Of a stretch of DNA of 64,000 nt, positions 45,083 through 53,179 are shown one piece after another (position 1 is the first letter of the stretch; every line of letters starts with the position of its first letter). Source of the DNA: DAOTWA01 sp034435955 (GTDB lineage Bacteria; Chloroflexota; Anaerolineae; Anaerolineales; Anaerolineaceae); the NCBI GenBank assembly GCA_034435955.1, contig DAOTWA010000060.1, positions 3,886 through 67,885 on the forward strand, in the 5' to 3' direction. Position numbers and translations under genes: made by a program. Under the pieces are notes generated by a model. The model made no database searches. It was not told the DNA's origin and saw only the letters and a program-made list of their open reading frames with translations.

Positions 45083-46297
45083 TCACGCAGACAGAAGGTG
45101 AACGACCCGACTAATCACATGATCCGCGACCTCATATTTGGACATCAGCGGCAAGTTTTCCCGCCCTCCATCCGCGGATAGAACAATGACGCGATTGGTA
45201 TCGACTGCAAACCCCGAATCTTCGGCGGTGATGTCATTGGCGACGATCAAATCCAGGCTCTTGCGCTGGAGCTTGTCCAGTGCATTCGCCAGCAGGTCCT
45301 GGCTCTCGGCAGCAAAGCCCACCACCACGCGTGGAAAACCGCTCTCCTTGCGGCGCTTTGCCACCTCAGCGAGGATGTCGGGAGTGGATTCCAACCGAAT
45401 CTCGGATAAGCCGCTGTCTTTCTTAATCTTGGCTTTGGAAGTCACTGTGGGACGGAAATCGGCCACTGCGGCGGCCATCAGCAGGGCATCGGAGCCGGGA
45501 ATCTCGTCCAGAACGGCAGCCAGCATCTCGGCCGCAGTCGTCACATCCCGACGCACGGCGCCCACCGGAGTTGGCAATGCCACCGGACCGCTGATAAGAG
45601 AGACCATGGCGCCGGCATCCAGAGCGGCCTGAGCCAGGGCGAAGCCCTGCTTGCCTGAAGAACGGTTTGTGATTGCCCGAACCGGGTCGATCGGCTCCAT
45701 CGTGCCGCCGGCCGTCACCACCACCCTGCGGCCGGCAAGGGGTCCCCCTTGGGCGAGCAGGTAGCGTGCCTGGGCGAGGATTTCGGCCGGTTCGACCATT
45801 CGGCCTACACCCTCCAATCCGGAGGCCAGATGGCCGGAGGCAGGTCCGATAAAGGACACGCCGCGAGCCCGCAAAATGTTAACGTTAGCCTGGGTGGAAG
45901 GATGATTGAACATGCCAGCGTCCATGGCTGGGGCGACCAGAATGGGACAGCGCGCCGCCAGGGTGGTTACAGTGAGCAGATTATCGGCCAGGCCATGGGC
46001 CAGCCTGGCGATGGTATTGGCCGTGGCTGGAGCGATCAATATCAATTCCGTGGAATGGCCGAGACCGACGTGAATGATATGCGCTTCGCCGCCCCAAAGA
46101 TCGGCGTCGGTGTATGCTTTGCGCCCGGTCACGGATTCAAAGGTGAGCGGGGTGACGAACTTGAGCGCGGATTGGGTAAGGATGACAGTAACCGTGGCGC
46201 CGGCCTGGGTCAATTTGCTGGCGAGGTCGGCCGCCTTGTATGCGGCGATGGAGCCGGTGACGCCGAGGAGGATCGTCTTGTCTTTCAGCGGATTCAA
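45083..46297 (-). CDS. coaBC: Bifunctional phosphopantothenoylcysteine decarboxylase / phosphopantothenate-cysteine ligase
   Basis: A 404-residue fusion for steps 2 and 3 of CoA synthesis. The N-terminal FMN decarboxylase (CoaC, about 1-180) shows GVTGSIAAYKAADL, the active His in HIIHVGLGH, APATANT and APAMDAGMF. The C-terminal ligase (CoaB, about 185-400) shows VTAGGTMEPIDPVRAITNRSSGKQG and the ANDI segment. It joins cysteine to 4'-phosphopantothenate, then decarboxylates the product. The start is TTG 46297, overlapping the coaX stop (TTGA). It is the last gene of a four-gene operon led by a SAM-I riboswitch. Confidence 0.95.
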   Translation of the reverse strand: MNPLKDKTILLGVTGSIAAYKAADLASKLTQAGATVTVILTQSALKFVTPLTFESVTGRKAYTDADLWGGEAHIIHVGLGHSTELILIAPATANTIARLAHGLADNLLTVTTLAARCPILVAPAMDAGMFNHPSTQANVNILRARGVSFIGPASGHLASGLEGVGRMVEPAEILAQARYLLAQGGPLAGRRVVVTAGGTMEPIDPVRAITNRSSGKQGFALAQAALDAGAMVSLISGPVALPTPVGAVRRDVTTAAEMLAAVLDEIPGSDALLMAAAVADFRPTVTSKAKIKKDSGLSEIRLESTPDILAEVAKRRKESGFPRVVVGFAAESQDLLANALDKLQRKSLDLIVANDITAEDSGFAVDTNRVIVLSADGGRENLPLMSKYEVADHVISRVVHLLSA

Positions 46298-47076
46298 CGA
46301 TTCATCTCCCAGATGATGCGCAAGCCCTGCAGGGTCAGCCAGGGTTCGACGTACTGGATGACCGGCGTCTGGCCGGAGACCACGTCGGCCATCCCGCCGG
46401 TGGCAATGACTTTCATAGCGGGTCCAAGCTCGGCGCGAAACCGCGCCACCATGCCCTCGACCATGCTGATATAACCGAACACCATGCCAGATTGGATTGC
46501 ATGCACGGTGTTTCGCCCGATAGCCGCCGGCGGCACCTGCAAATCCACGCGGGGAAGCTTGGAGGTGCGATGAAACAGCGCATCGGCAGCGATGCCGATG
46601 CCCGGTGCGATGGCTCCGCCCAGATATTCGCCGGCGGCAGTAATTGCATTGAAGGTAGTGGCGGTGCCAAAATCGACCACGCAGGCTGGTCCGCCGTGCA
46701 GCCTCATGACTGCGGCCGCGTCCGCAATGCGATCGGCGCCGACAGAGGAGGGATCATCGTAGAGAATGATTATGCCCGTCTTAAGGTTGTGGTCGACGAT
46801 AAGGGGGTCACAGTGGATATACACATTGCAGGCCTGGCGCAGGCGGGTAGTCAGTGGAGGGACAACTGAGGCCATGCACGCGCCACCGATCTCCTCGGGC
46901 TTGATGCGGGCGTGCTCCAATAATCCCAGGAGTTGGATGCCGTACTCATCGGGCATGCGTTCGTGGTCAGTCGCCAGCCGCCAATGGGCGACCAAATTTT
47001 CGCCTTCGAAAAGCCCTAACGTCAGATTGGTGTTGCCAAGATCAATTGTCAACAGCAGGGGCGCGTAAGGGGTCAC
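46294..47076 (-). CDS. coaX: Type III pantothenate kinase
   Basis: A 260-residue CoaX-type kinase of the acetate/sugar kinase-like fold. Marks are the N-terminal phosphate-binding LLTIDLGNTNLTLGLFEG, MASVVPPLT, the DPSSVGADRIADAAA segment and VVDFGTATTFNAI with YLGGAIAPGIGI. It phosphorylates pantothenate and, unlike CoaA, is insensitive to CoA feedback, which makes transcriptional control more important. The start is GTG 47076, overlapping the upstream methyltransferase/MTHFR stop by 4 bases (GTGA), so the genes are translationally coupled. Confidence 0.95.
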   Translation of the reverse strand: MTPYAPLLLTIDLGNTNLTLGLFEGENLVAHWRLATDHERMPDEYGIQLLGLLEHARIKPEEIGGACMASVVPPLTTRLRQACNVYIHCDPLIVDHNLKTGIIILYDDPSSVGADRIADAAAVMRLHGGPACVVDFGTATTFNAITAAGEYLGGAIAPGIGIAADALFHRTSKLPRVDLQVPPAAIGRNTVHAIQSGMVFGYISMVEGMVARFRAELGPAMKVIATGGMADVVSGQTPVIQYVEPWLTLQGLRIIWEMNR

Positions 47077-48935
47077 CGGATGGCCTCGATAATCTCAGCG
47101 ATCAGATCATAGCGGCTGAAAGCGGGCATCAAGTAGACGCCCTGAACATATGGCTTGATCTGCTGGATTAATTCTACCGTAATTTTGACCCCTTCAGAGG
47201 CGGCATTTTCGCCTGCCGCTTCCATGCGATGGAGAATTTCCTCCGGGATAGTAATTCCCGGCACTTCGTGATGCAGAAAGAGGGCATGGCGGGCGGTGAC
47301 GAGCGGAAGAAAGCCGACGATGACCGGCACGTTGAGCTGCCCATACTCCTGGGTATAACGGCGCAGCAAAGCCAGCGGTTCTTCAACCTGGTAGACAGGC
47401 TGGGTAAGGATGTAGTCCGCGCCGGCTCGCAGCTTACGGCGCAGAGTCTTCAGCTCTGCTTCTGGATTGGGGGGGAGCAGATTCAGCGCGCAGCCAACGA
47501 AGAATGAGGTCGGCTGGCCGATGTCCGATCCGGAATGGTCCACGCCGACGTTGAAGCCCTGTTTGATCAGCTTAATCAGGCCGGAGGGAACCACGTCGTA
47601 ATTATCCATGGCATCGGGGTAATCGCCGATGGCTGTCGGGTCACCCATGACGACGAAGACGTTGCGCACGCCCAGGGCGTGGGCGGCCAGCAGGTCCCCC
47701 TGCACGCGCAACAGGTTGCGACCGCGGGTGGGGAAGTGCAGGACAGTCTCGATGCCGACCTTGCGCTGGATCAGATTGCAGACTGCCCACGGGCTCATGC
47801 GCATTCGCGCCATCGGACTATCGGCCACATCGATCACGTCTGCGCCGGCCTCGGCCATCAGGCTGGCGCCGGCGAGCAGCTTATGAGTGGAAAAACCACG
47901 CGGCGGATCAGTTTCGACCGCGATGACAAATTTGCCGGCTGCCAGCTTCTGGGCTAATGAAGTAGGGGCTTCAGGGCTTTCCTGATTGTCCTCGTGATCG
48001 GCTGGTTGAGCAGGAGCGCCGTTTGCGTCCAGCGGCAAATGAGCTTCATCCATGGCGCGGCGCATCTGCTCGATGTGACGGGGAGTGGTGCCGCAGCACC
48101 CGCCGATCACGTTGGCGCCGGCTTGCCAGAAGGACAGGGCATACTGGCCGAAATACTCCGGGCCTGCCGGGTACATGATGCGACCGCCCACCTGCTCTGG
48201 CCAGCCGGCGTTTGGCATCACCGAGAAACGGCCTTCCGGCAGCACCTGCCGCATTTGCTTGAGAATGCGCAGCAATTGGAGCGGTCCGCCGGAGCAGTTA
48301 ATGCCGATGACGTCGGCGCCAGCCTCGTGCAAGCCGCGCGCGATCTTGGCGGGCGGATCGCCGAGCAGAGTGCGGTCGTCGCGGGTGAATGTCATCGAAG
48401 CCACCACCGGCAGGTCAGGAGCGGTCTGATGAGCCGCCTGAATGGCCTCGCGCGCCTCGAATAAATCGGACATGGTTTCGATGAGGATCAAATCAGCACC
48501 AGCTTCTGCCAGAGCAGCGATCTGCTCGGAGAAAGCTTCGCGAGCCTGCTCGGGTTGTACGCGCCCGAATGGGGCAAGGCGCACACCCAGGGGACCGACG
48601 TCTCCAGCGATGAGCACCTCTTTGAAAGAGGCCAAAACCACGCGGCGCGCCAATTCGACGCCGGCGCGATTGATCTCTGCCACACGGTCTTCCAGACCAT
48701 GGCGGGCCAGCTTATAGCGGTTGGCGCCAAAGGTGTTGGTCTGGATCATTTGAGAGCCGGCGTCGATGTATTCGCGATGGACCTCGGCTACCAGCGCTGG
48801 ATTGGTCAGATTCAGCTCATCGAAACACTCATCAAAGCTGACACCGCGGTTATGCAGCTCGGTACCCATGGCTCCATCCGAGAGCAGCGGGCGGCCTGAA
48901 TCGAGTATCTCCCAAAATCTTGCCGTCGCAGCCAT
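47073..48935 (-). CDS. Bifunctional homocysteine S-methyltransferase / methylenetetrahydrofolate reductase
   Basis: A 620-residue fusion like Bacillus YitJ. The N-terminal homocysteine methyltransferase domain (about 1-300) has the zinc ligands in GINCSGGP and GGCCGTTP. The C-terminal MTHFR domain (about 335-620) has VIAVETDPPRG near its start, DVADSP.ARMRMSPWAV, and the ADYILTQPVYQVE FAD/folate segment. It would make 5-methyl-THF and also transfer methyl groups to homocysteine. The start at 48935 has GGAGG five bases upstream; it follows metH by 15 bases in the riboswitch-led operon. Since MetH is next to it, the reductase is probably the main contribution. Confidence 0.95.
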   Translation of the reverse strand: MAATARFWEILDSGRPLLSDGAMGTELHNRGVSFDECFDELNLTNPALVAEVHREYIDAGSQMIQTNTFGANRYKLARHGLEDRVAEINRAGVELARRVVLASFKEVLIAGDVGPLGVRLAPFGRVQPEQAREAFSEQIAALAEAGADLILIETMSDLFEAREAIQAAHQTAPDLPVVASMTFTRDDRTLLGDPPAKIARGLHEAGADVIGINCSGGPLQLLRILKQMRQVLPEGRFSVMPNAGWPEQVGGRIMYPAGPEYFGQYALSFWQAGANVIGGCCGTTPRHIEQMRRAMDEAHLPLDANGAPAQPADHEDNQESPEAPTSLAQKLAAGKFVIAVETDPPRGFSTHKLLAGASLMAEAGADVIDVADSPMARMRMSPWAVCNLIQRKVGIETVLHFPTRGRNLLRVQGDLLAAHALGVRNVFVVMGDPTAIGDYPDAMDNYDVVPSGLIKLIKQGFNVGVDHSGSDIGQPTSFFVGCALNLLPPNPEAELKTLRRKLRAGADYILTQPVYQVEEPLALLRRYTQEYGQLNVPVIVGFLPLVTARHALFLHHEVPGITIPEEILHRMEAAGENAASEGVKITVELIQQIKPYVQGVYLMPAFSRYDLIAEIIEAIR

Positions 48936-48950
48936 GTTGCCCTCCAGAGG

Positions 48951-51900
48951 TTAACCTTTTGTCAGTTGTTCCACCCGCGTCTCACCGATATTAAAGTATT
49001 TCGCTTCGGGGTGGTGGACGATGATGGCAGCCGTGGATTGCTCGGGCACGAGCTGAAAAGCGGGCGTCAGGCGCATACCCAGTTTGCTCTCGGCCGGCAG
49101 GAGCTGGAATACCCTGGCGTGGTCGGACAGCTCGGGGATGGCCGGATAGCCCCACGAGTAGCGTTTGCCCTGATCTGCAGGCAACCCCAGCTCGCGGCGG
49201 ACGTGGCGGTGAAGGTATTCTGCGGTGGCTTCCGCAGTCTGTACAGAGAGACCGTGAATGAAATACGCTTCACTGTAATCTCCGGCTTCTTGTAAGCGGG
49301 CGATGAGCTCCGTAGCGCGGTCGCCCACGGTGACTATCTGAAAGGCGACCACATCGAGCACGCCCGATTCGAGCGGCGCAAAATAATCTGCCAGGCAGAG
49401 ATGATCGCCGGATGGCTGGCGTGGAAAGGTAAAACGGGTCAGTTCGGCGGGTGAGCCGGCTGCCACGCTGCCAGGTTCATAGATGATCAGGTCATCGGCT
49501 TCGGATTGGGCAGGCCAGTAACCATACACGGCGCGTGGACGCAGCCACCCTTCCCGGATGGCCTGCTTTTCCAAGCGCAGCAGGCGCTCCTCGTATTCAG
49601 CCTCCAGTTTTTGCCAATCCTCGCCATGGGTGTTTTTAGCGCCCCATGAGAGGCGGAAAAGTTCGTTCTTGGGCAGGTACTGGAACACGATCTCGAGCGG
49701 CATCTCCTCAACCACCCTCGGACCCCAACTCGGCGGTCGGGGGATGACGGTCGCGCGGCCGACGTTTGAACGTTGAAGCGCACCGCCCCTGTCCGCAGCG
49801 CTACGGGATGGCTTCCCCAGCTCGAACTCCGCCTCGCGGTGGATGCGTTCGATTAACTCCGAACGTTGGTCTCCATCCGTCAGGGCATCCATGGTGGCGA
49901 GACCCTCGAAGGCGTCCTTGCAGAAAAACACACCTGGCTCGTAAAACTCGCCCGCATCGGTGAGCAGGATGCGCCGGCCGAAACGCCGGTTGATGGCGGC
50001 TCCACCGATGAGCACGGGAATCTTAAGTCCGCGCCGATGCAACTCATTGACGATCAGCGGCATCTGCTTGCTGGTGCTGACCAGCAGGGCGCTCAGACCG
50101 ATGGCATCGGCCTGAGCCTGGATGGCGCGCGAAATGATGGTCTCCGCGGGGACTTGCTTACCCAGGTCGATCACCTGGTATCCATTGTTGGAGAGGATGG
50201 TTTTGACCAGATTCTTGCCGATATCATGGACGTCGCCGTAAACGGTGGCCAAAACGATCCGTCCTTTCGTTACGCCCTCCTTGCGCTCGAGATACTTTTC
50301 CAGGTGCGCAACGGCTTTCTTCATCACCTCAGCGGATTGAAGCACGAACGGGAGGATCAGCTCTCCGGCGCCGAATTTATCGCCCACTTCTTTCATGGCG
50401 GGCAGAAGAACGGTATTCAGCACCGCGACGGCCGCCTGTGAGCGCGCATGTTCTGGCGCGCGGGCGAGAATTTCGTCGATGTCGGCCTCGACGCCCTCTT
50501 TGTGGCGGTGCAGGATGCGCCAGGCGAGGCGCTGCTCGGCGGTCATCCCCTCGGTGGGCTCTTTGCGGGCGTCCGTGTTCGCCCCGGCGGCCGCGTTCTG
50601 ATCGAAGTGTTCGATCAGGCGCTGTAAGGCATCAGGGGCCCGGTCATAGATCAAATCCTCGGCCAGGCGGCGTTCCTCGGAGGGGATGTCGGCGTAGGGG
50701 GTGATATGAGCTGGATTGACAATGGCCATATCCAGTCCGGCCAGGACGGCGTGGTAGAGGAACACGGAGTTGAGCACTGCGCGCGCCGCCGGCGACAGAC
50801 CAAATGAGACGTTGCTGACGCCCAGTGAGGTCAATACGCCAGGCAGAGCCGCTTTGATGCGCCGAATGCCTTCTAATGTTTCGATGGCCGAACGGCTGTA
50901 CTCCGCGTCCCCCGTGGCCAGGGTGAAGGTAAGGGGGTCGAACACCAGGTCGCAGGGACGCAGCCCGAACTCATCGACGGCGATGTGATAGAGCCGCTCG
51001 GCCACTTCGAGCTTGCGCTCGGCGGTCTTAGCCATCCCCTGCTCGTCGATCGTCAGGCAGATCACTGCAGCGTTGTAGCGGCGGGCCAGAAAAAAGATGC
51101 GCTCGGACTTAGCGCGGCCGGATTCCAGATGGGTGGAATTGAGCAGACAGCGGCCGGCGGCGTTTTTAAGCGCGGCTTCCATTACGTCTGGTTCTGTGGT
51201 ATCGATCACCAGCGGAGCGCGGACTACGGCCGAGAGCGATTTGACGGTTTGGCCCATCAAGTCCACCTCGTCGGCGCGCTCGGTGAGGGCCACGCACACA
51301 TCCAGGGCGTGGGCGCCGCTTTCGATCTGCTGGCGGGCCATGGAGAGGATGCCATCAAAGTCGCCAGCTAGGATCAGTTGTTTGAACTTCTGGCTGCCCT
51401 GAGTGTTGAGACGCTCGCCAATCAAAAATGGTTTGGGTTCCTGGAGCATGGGAACCGCCTGGGTAGCGGAGGCCAGACGTGGGATGGTCAGCACTGGACG
51501 GGGCGGATGGGGTCTGCCGCGCAGCCGCTCGACCAGCCGCTTGAGATGAGCTGGCGTGGTGCCACAGCATCCACCCACCACGCTGATGTGGTTTTTCTCC
51601 ACGAACTCGGCCAGCGTTTCGGCGAACGGCTCAGGCTGCAGGGGATAGACCGCCTGCCCATCCACGTTGAGCGGCAAACCCGCATTCGGTATGCAGGAAA
51701 CCGGCAGGGAAGCCTGCTCACCCAGGTAGCGGATTGGTTCGCGCATGTAATCCGGTCCTGTGGAACAGTTCAATCCGATCACATCAATGGGCAGGCCATC
51801 GAGGATTGCGAGTACACCGGCGATGTCGGTGCCGAGCAGCATGCGCCCGGTGGTGTCCAAAGTGACCTGCACCTGCAAAGGCAGACGGGCGCCGGTTTCA

Positions 51901-52472
51901 GCAAATGCGCGTTGGACGCCGTCGATGGCGGCTTTGACTTCCAGAATGTCCTGGGAAGTCTCGATCAGGAGCAAGTCGACGCCCCCCTGGATCAGCCCCA
52001 CGACCTGCTCACGGAACACATCGGCCAGGTCGTCGAAAGTGATATTCGACATCTCCGGATCGTTCATGGAGGGTAGTTTCCCGGAGGGGCCGATGGAGCC
52101 GGCCACGAAGCGGGGCTGGCCGCCCGCGCTGTATTCATCCGCCAGGCGTCGGGCGAGCTGGGCTGCCGCACGATTGATCTCGTTCACACGAGCCGCGAGG
52201 CCGTACTCGCCGAGAGTGATGCGGTTGGCGCGGAAGGTGTTCGTCTCGATCACGTCTACGCCAACGTCGAGGAAGGAGCGGTGGACGGCCTCGACCGCCT
52301 GGGGGTAAGTGATGACCAGATAATCATTGCAGCCTTTGGTGCGCTCGCCGCCAAACTGCTCGGCGGTCAGGTTCATCAACTGCAGATTGGTGCCCATGGC
52401 GCCATCAAAGATCAGCACGCGGTCCTGCAAGGCGTCCAAATAGCGACGGTTGGTGTAGGTGCGTAGGCTCAT
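48951..52472 (-). CDS. metH: Cobalamin-dependent methionine synthase
   Basis: A 1173-residue enzyme of the full four-module type. The homocysteine module (about 1-325) has zinc ligands in IGLNCSTGP and GGCCGTTP. The pterin-binding module (about 345-620) has IGERLNTQGSQKFKQ and related strands. The cobalamin-binding module (about 650-880) has the cap region and GDVHDIGKN, the His ligand motif. The reactivation domain (about 900-1165) has GYWPAQSEADDLIIYE and the late RYSWGYPAIPELSDH segment. It transfers a methyl group from 5-methyl-THF to homocysteine and is reactivated with SAM, so it needs cobalamin. GGAG lies 7 bases upstream of its ATG, and it is controlled by a SAM-I riboswitch. Confidence 0.97.
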   Translation of the reverse strand: MSLRTYTNRRYLDALQDRVLIFDGAMGTNLQLMNLTAEQFGGERTKGCNDYLVITYPQAVEAVHRSFLDVGVDVIETNTFRANRITLGEYGLAARVNEINRAAAQLARRLADEYSAGGQPRFVAGSIGPSGKLPSMNDPEMSNITFDDLADVFREQVVGLIQGGVDLLLIETSQDILEVKAAIDGVQRAFAETGARLPLQVQVTLDTTGRMLLGTDIAGVLAILDGLPIDVIGLNCSTGPDYMREPIRYLGEQASLPVSCIPNAGLPLNVDGQAVYPLQPEPFAETLAEFVEKNHISVVGGCCGTTPAHLKRLVERLRGRPHPPRPVLTIPRLASATQAVPMLQEPKPFLIGERLNTQGSQKFKQLILAGDFDGILSMARQQIESGAHALDVCVALTERADEVDLMGQTVKSLSAVVRAPLVIDTTEPDVMEAALKNAAGRCLLNSTHLESGRAKSERIFFLARRYNAAVICLTIDEQGMAKTAERKLEVAERLYHIAVDEFGLRPCDLVFDPLTFTLATGDAEYSRSAIETLEGIRRIKAALPGVLTSLGVSNVSFGLSPAARAVLNSVFLYHAVLAGLDMAIVNPAHITPYADIPSEERRLAEDLIYDRAPDALQRLIEHFDQNAAAGANTDARKEPTEGMTAEQRLAWRILHRHKEGVEADIDEILARAPEHARSQAAVAVLNTVLLPAMKEVGDKFGAGELILPFVLQSAEVMKKAVAHLEKYLERKEGVTKGRIVLATVYGDVHDIGKNLVKTILSNNGYQVIDLGKQVPAETIISRAIQAQADAIGLSALLVSTSKQMPLIVNELHRRGLKIPVLIGGAAINRRFGRRILLTDAGEFYEPGVFFCKDAFEGLATMDALTDGDQRSELIERIHREAEFELGKPSRSAADRGGALQRSNVGRATVIPRPPSWGPRVVEEMPLEIVFQYLPKNELFRLSWGAKNTHGEDWQKLEAEYEERLLRLEKQAIREGWLRPRAVYGYWPAQSEADDLIIYEPGSVAAGSPAELTRFTFPRQPSGDHLCLADYFAPLESGVLDVVAFQIVTVGDRATELIARLQEAGDYSEAYFIHGLSVQTAEATAEYLHRHVRRELGLPADQGKRYSWGYPAIPELSDHARVFQLLPAESKLGMRLTPAFQLVPEQSTAAIIVHHPEAKYFNIGETRVEQLTKG

Positions 52473-52489
52473 AAGGGTCTCCGTCTATA

Positions 52490-52517
52490 CAAAAATGCCT
52501 CTCTGGATAGGAGAGGC
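52490..52517 (-). terminator. Riboswitch terminator hairpin
   Basis: On the reverse strand: GCCTCTC (52517-52511), a 7-base loop, GAGAGGC (52503-52497), then ATTTTTG. It lies between the SAM-I aptamer and metH (start 52472) and is the natural off-state hairpin of the switch. Confidence 0.85.
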
Positions 52518-52537
52518 AGTCGTTTCGTACGGGCTTC

Positions 52538-52655
52538 CTCATCTTCCAGATCACCCGACTATTGTCGGGCTCTGCCGGAATTGGCACCTTCTGTGCGCCA
52601 GACACAGGGGTTGCCGAGGCTTCACAGGGCCGGTCCCTCCGCCTCTCTGGATGAG
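52538..52655 (-). ncRNA. SAM-I (S-box) riboswitch aptamer
   Basis: Read on the reverse strand, the ends pair as the P1 helix: CTCATC (52655-52650) with GATGAG (52543-52538). Between them are the S-box landmarks AGGGACCGGCCC, then GAAGCCTCGGCAACC, a variable arm and the conserved AAGGTGCCAATTCCGGCAG. SAM-I senses S-adenosylmethionine and turns the gene off when SAM is plentiful. The terminator that follows, with metH as the first gene, fits a methionine-supply operon. The order aptamer, terminator, metH is the usual transcription-attenuation design. Confidence 0.95.
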
Positions 52656-52675
52656 CTGAGTTGTAATTGAAGCGA

Positions 52676-52704
52676 AGTTTACCACATATGTCGGGAAAAA
52701 TCAA
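52676..52704 (-). promoter_or_regulatory. Promoter for the SAM-I/metH operon
   Basis: On the reverse strand, TTGATT (52704-52699), a 17-base spacer and TAAACT (52681-52676), with a start near 52669 that includes the whole aptamer. Both boxes match in four of six positions. Confidence 0.55.
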
Positions 52705-52727
52705 AAGAAAATGGATCGTCAATACCT

Positions 52728-52756
52728 TTGGGCTTAATCGGTGAGTGGTATATAAT
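52728..52756 (+). promoter_or_regulatory. Promoter for the membrane-protein/selA unit
   Basis: TTGGGC (52728-52733), a 17-base spacer and a perfect TATAAT (52751-52756). A start near 52763 leaves a short leader with AGGGAG before the GTG at 52781. It is divergent from the metH promoter, 23 bases away. Confidence 0.55.
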
Positions 52757-52780
52757 CAATCCAATCAGGGAGCGGGCGCT

Positions 52781-53179
52781 GTGGAAGCGAACAAACCACG
52801 TTCATTCATCGATTTCTTGCCGACTGCAGCGGTGCTGTCTGTCGTTGGTTGGGGAGGGCTGGCGGTGGTAATCCTGTTCACCCTGCCCACCCTTGGCCCG
52901 CGATGGCTGTTCTTTTGCCTGGGGGTGATGGCGCTCAGCGGTACATCCCTGCCGGTGATCTATTTTTTTCACGTGCGCTTCCCCAGCCAACCGCCAGTCG
53001 AGCCAGGGGTCATCCTGCGCCAATCCATCTGGGTGGGCGTCTACGGAAGCACGCTTGCCTGGTTGCAGCTCGGCCGGGTGCTGACGCCCGTCTGGGCGGC
53101 GGTGCTGGCGCTCATCCTTATTGTGGTCGAAAGTCTGCTCAGGCTGCGGGAGAGGAGCCGGTGGAAGCCCCAGGCCTGA
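52781..53179 (+). CDS. Small membrane protein upstream of selA
   Basis: A 132-residue protein with four hydrophobic helices (about residues 14-32, 37-56, 72-93 and 97-115 of the called start), and a basic C-terminal tail (RLRERSRWKP). No family is recognised. The start is GTG 52781, with AGGGAG about 8 bases before it; an upstream in-frame start at 52745 lies inside the promoter and is rejected. Its last 19 bases overlap the start of selA in another frame, so the two are co-transcribed and probably translationally coupled. Confidence 0.65.
   Translation: MEANKPRSFIDFLPTAAVLSVVGWGGLAVVILFTLPTLGPRWLFFCLGVMALSGTSLPVIYFFHVRFPSQPPVEPGVILRQSIWVGVYGSTLAWLQLGRVLTPVWAAVLALILIVVESLLRLRERSRWKPQA

Noticed and set aside
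52849..53160. An N-terminal extension of selA
   Set aside because: The sequence before GTG 53161 is another frame of the small membrane-protein gene, and the SelA domain begins just after 53161.
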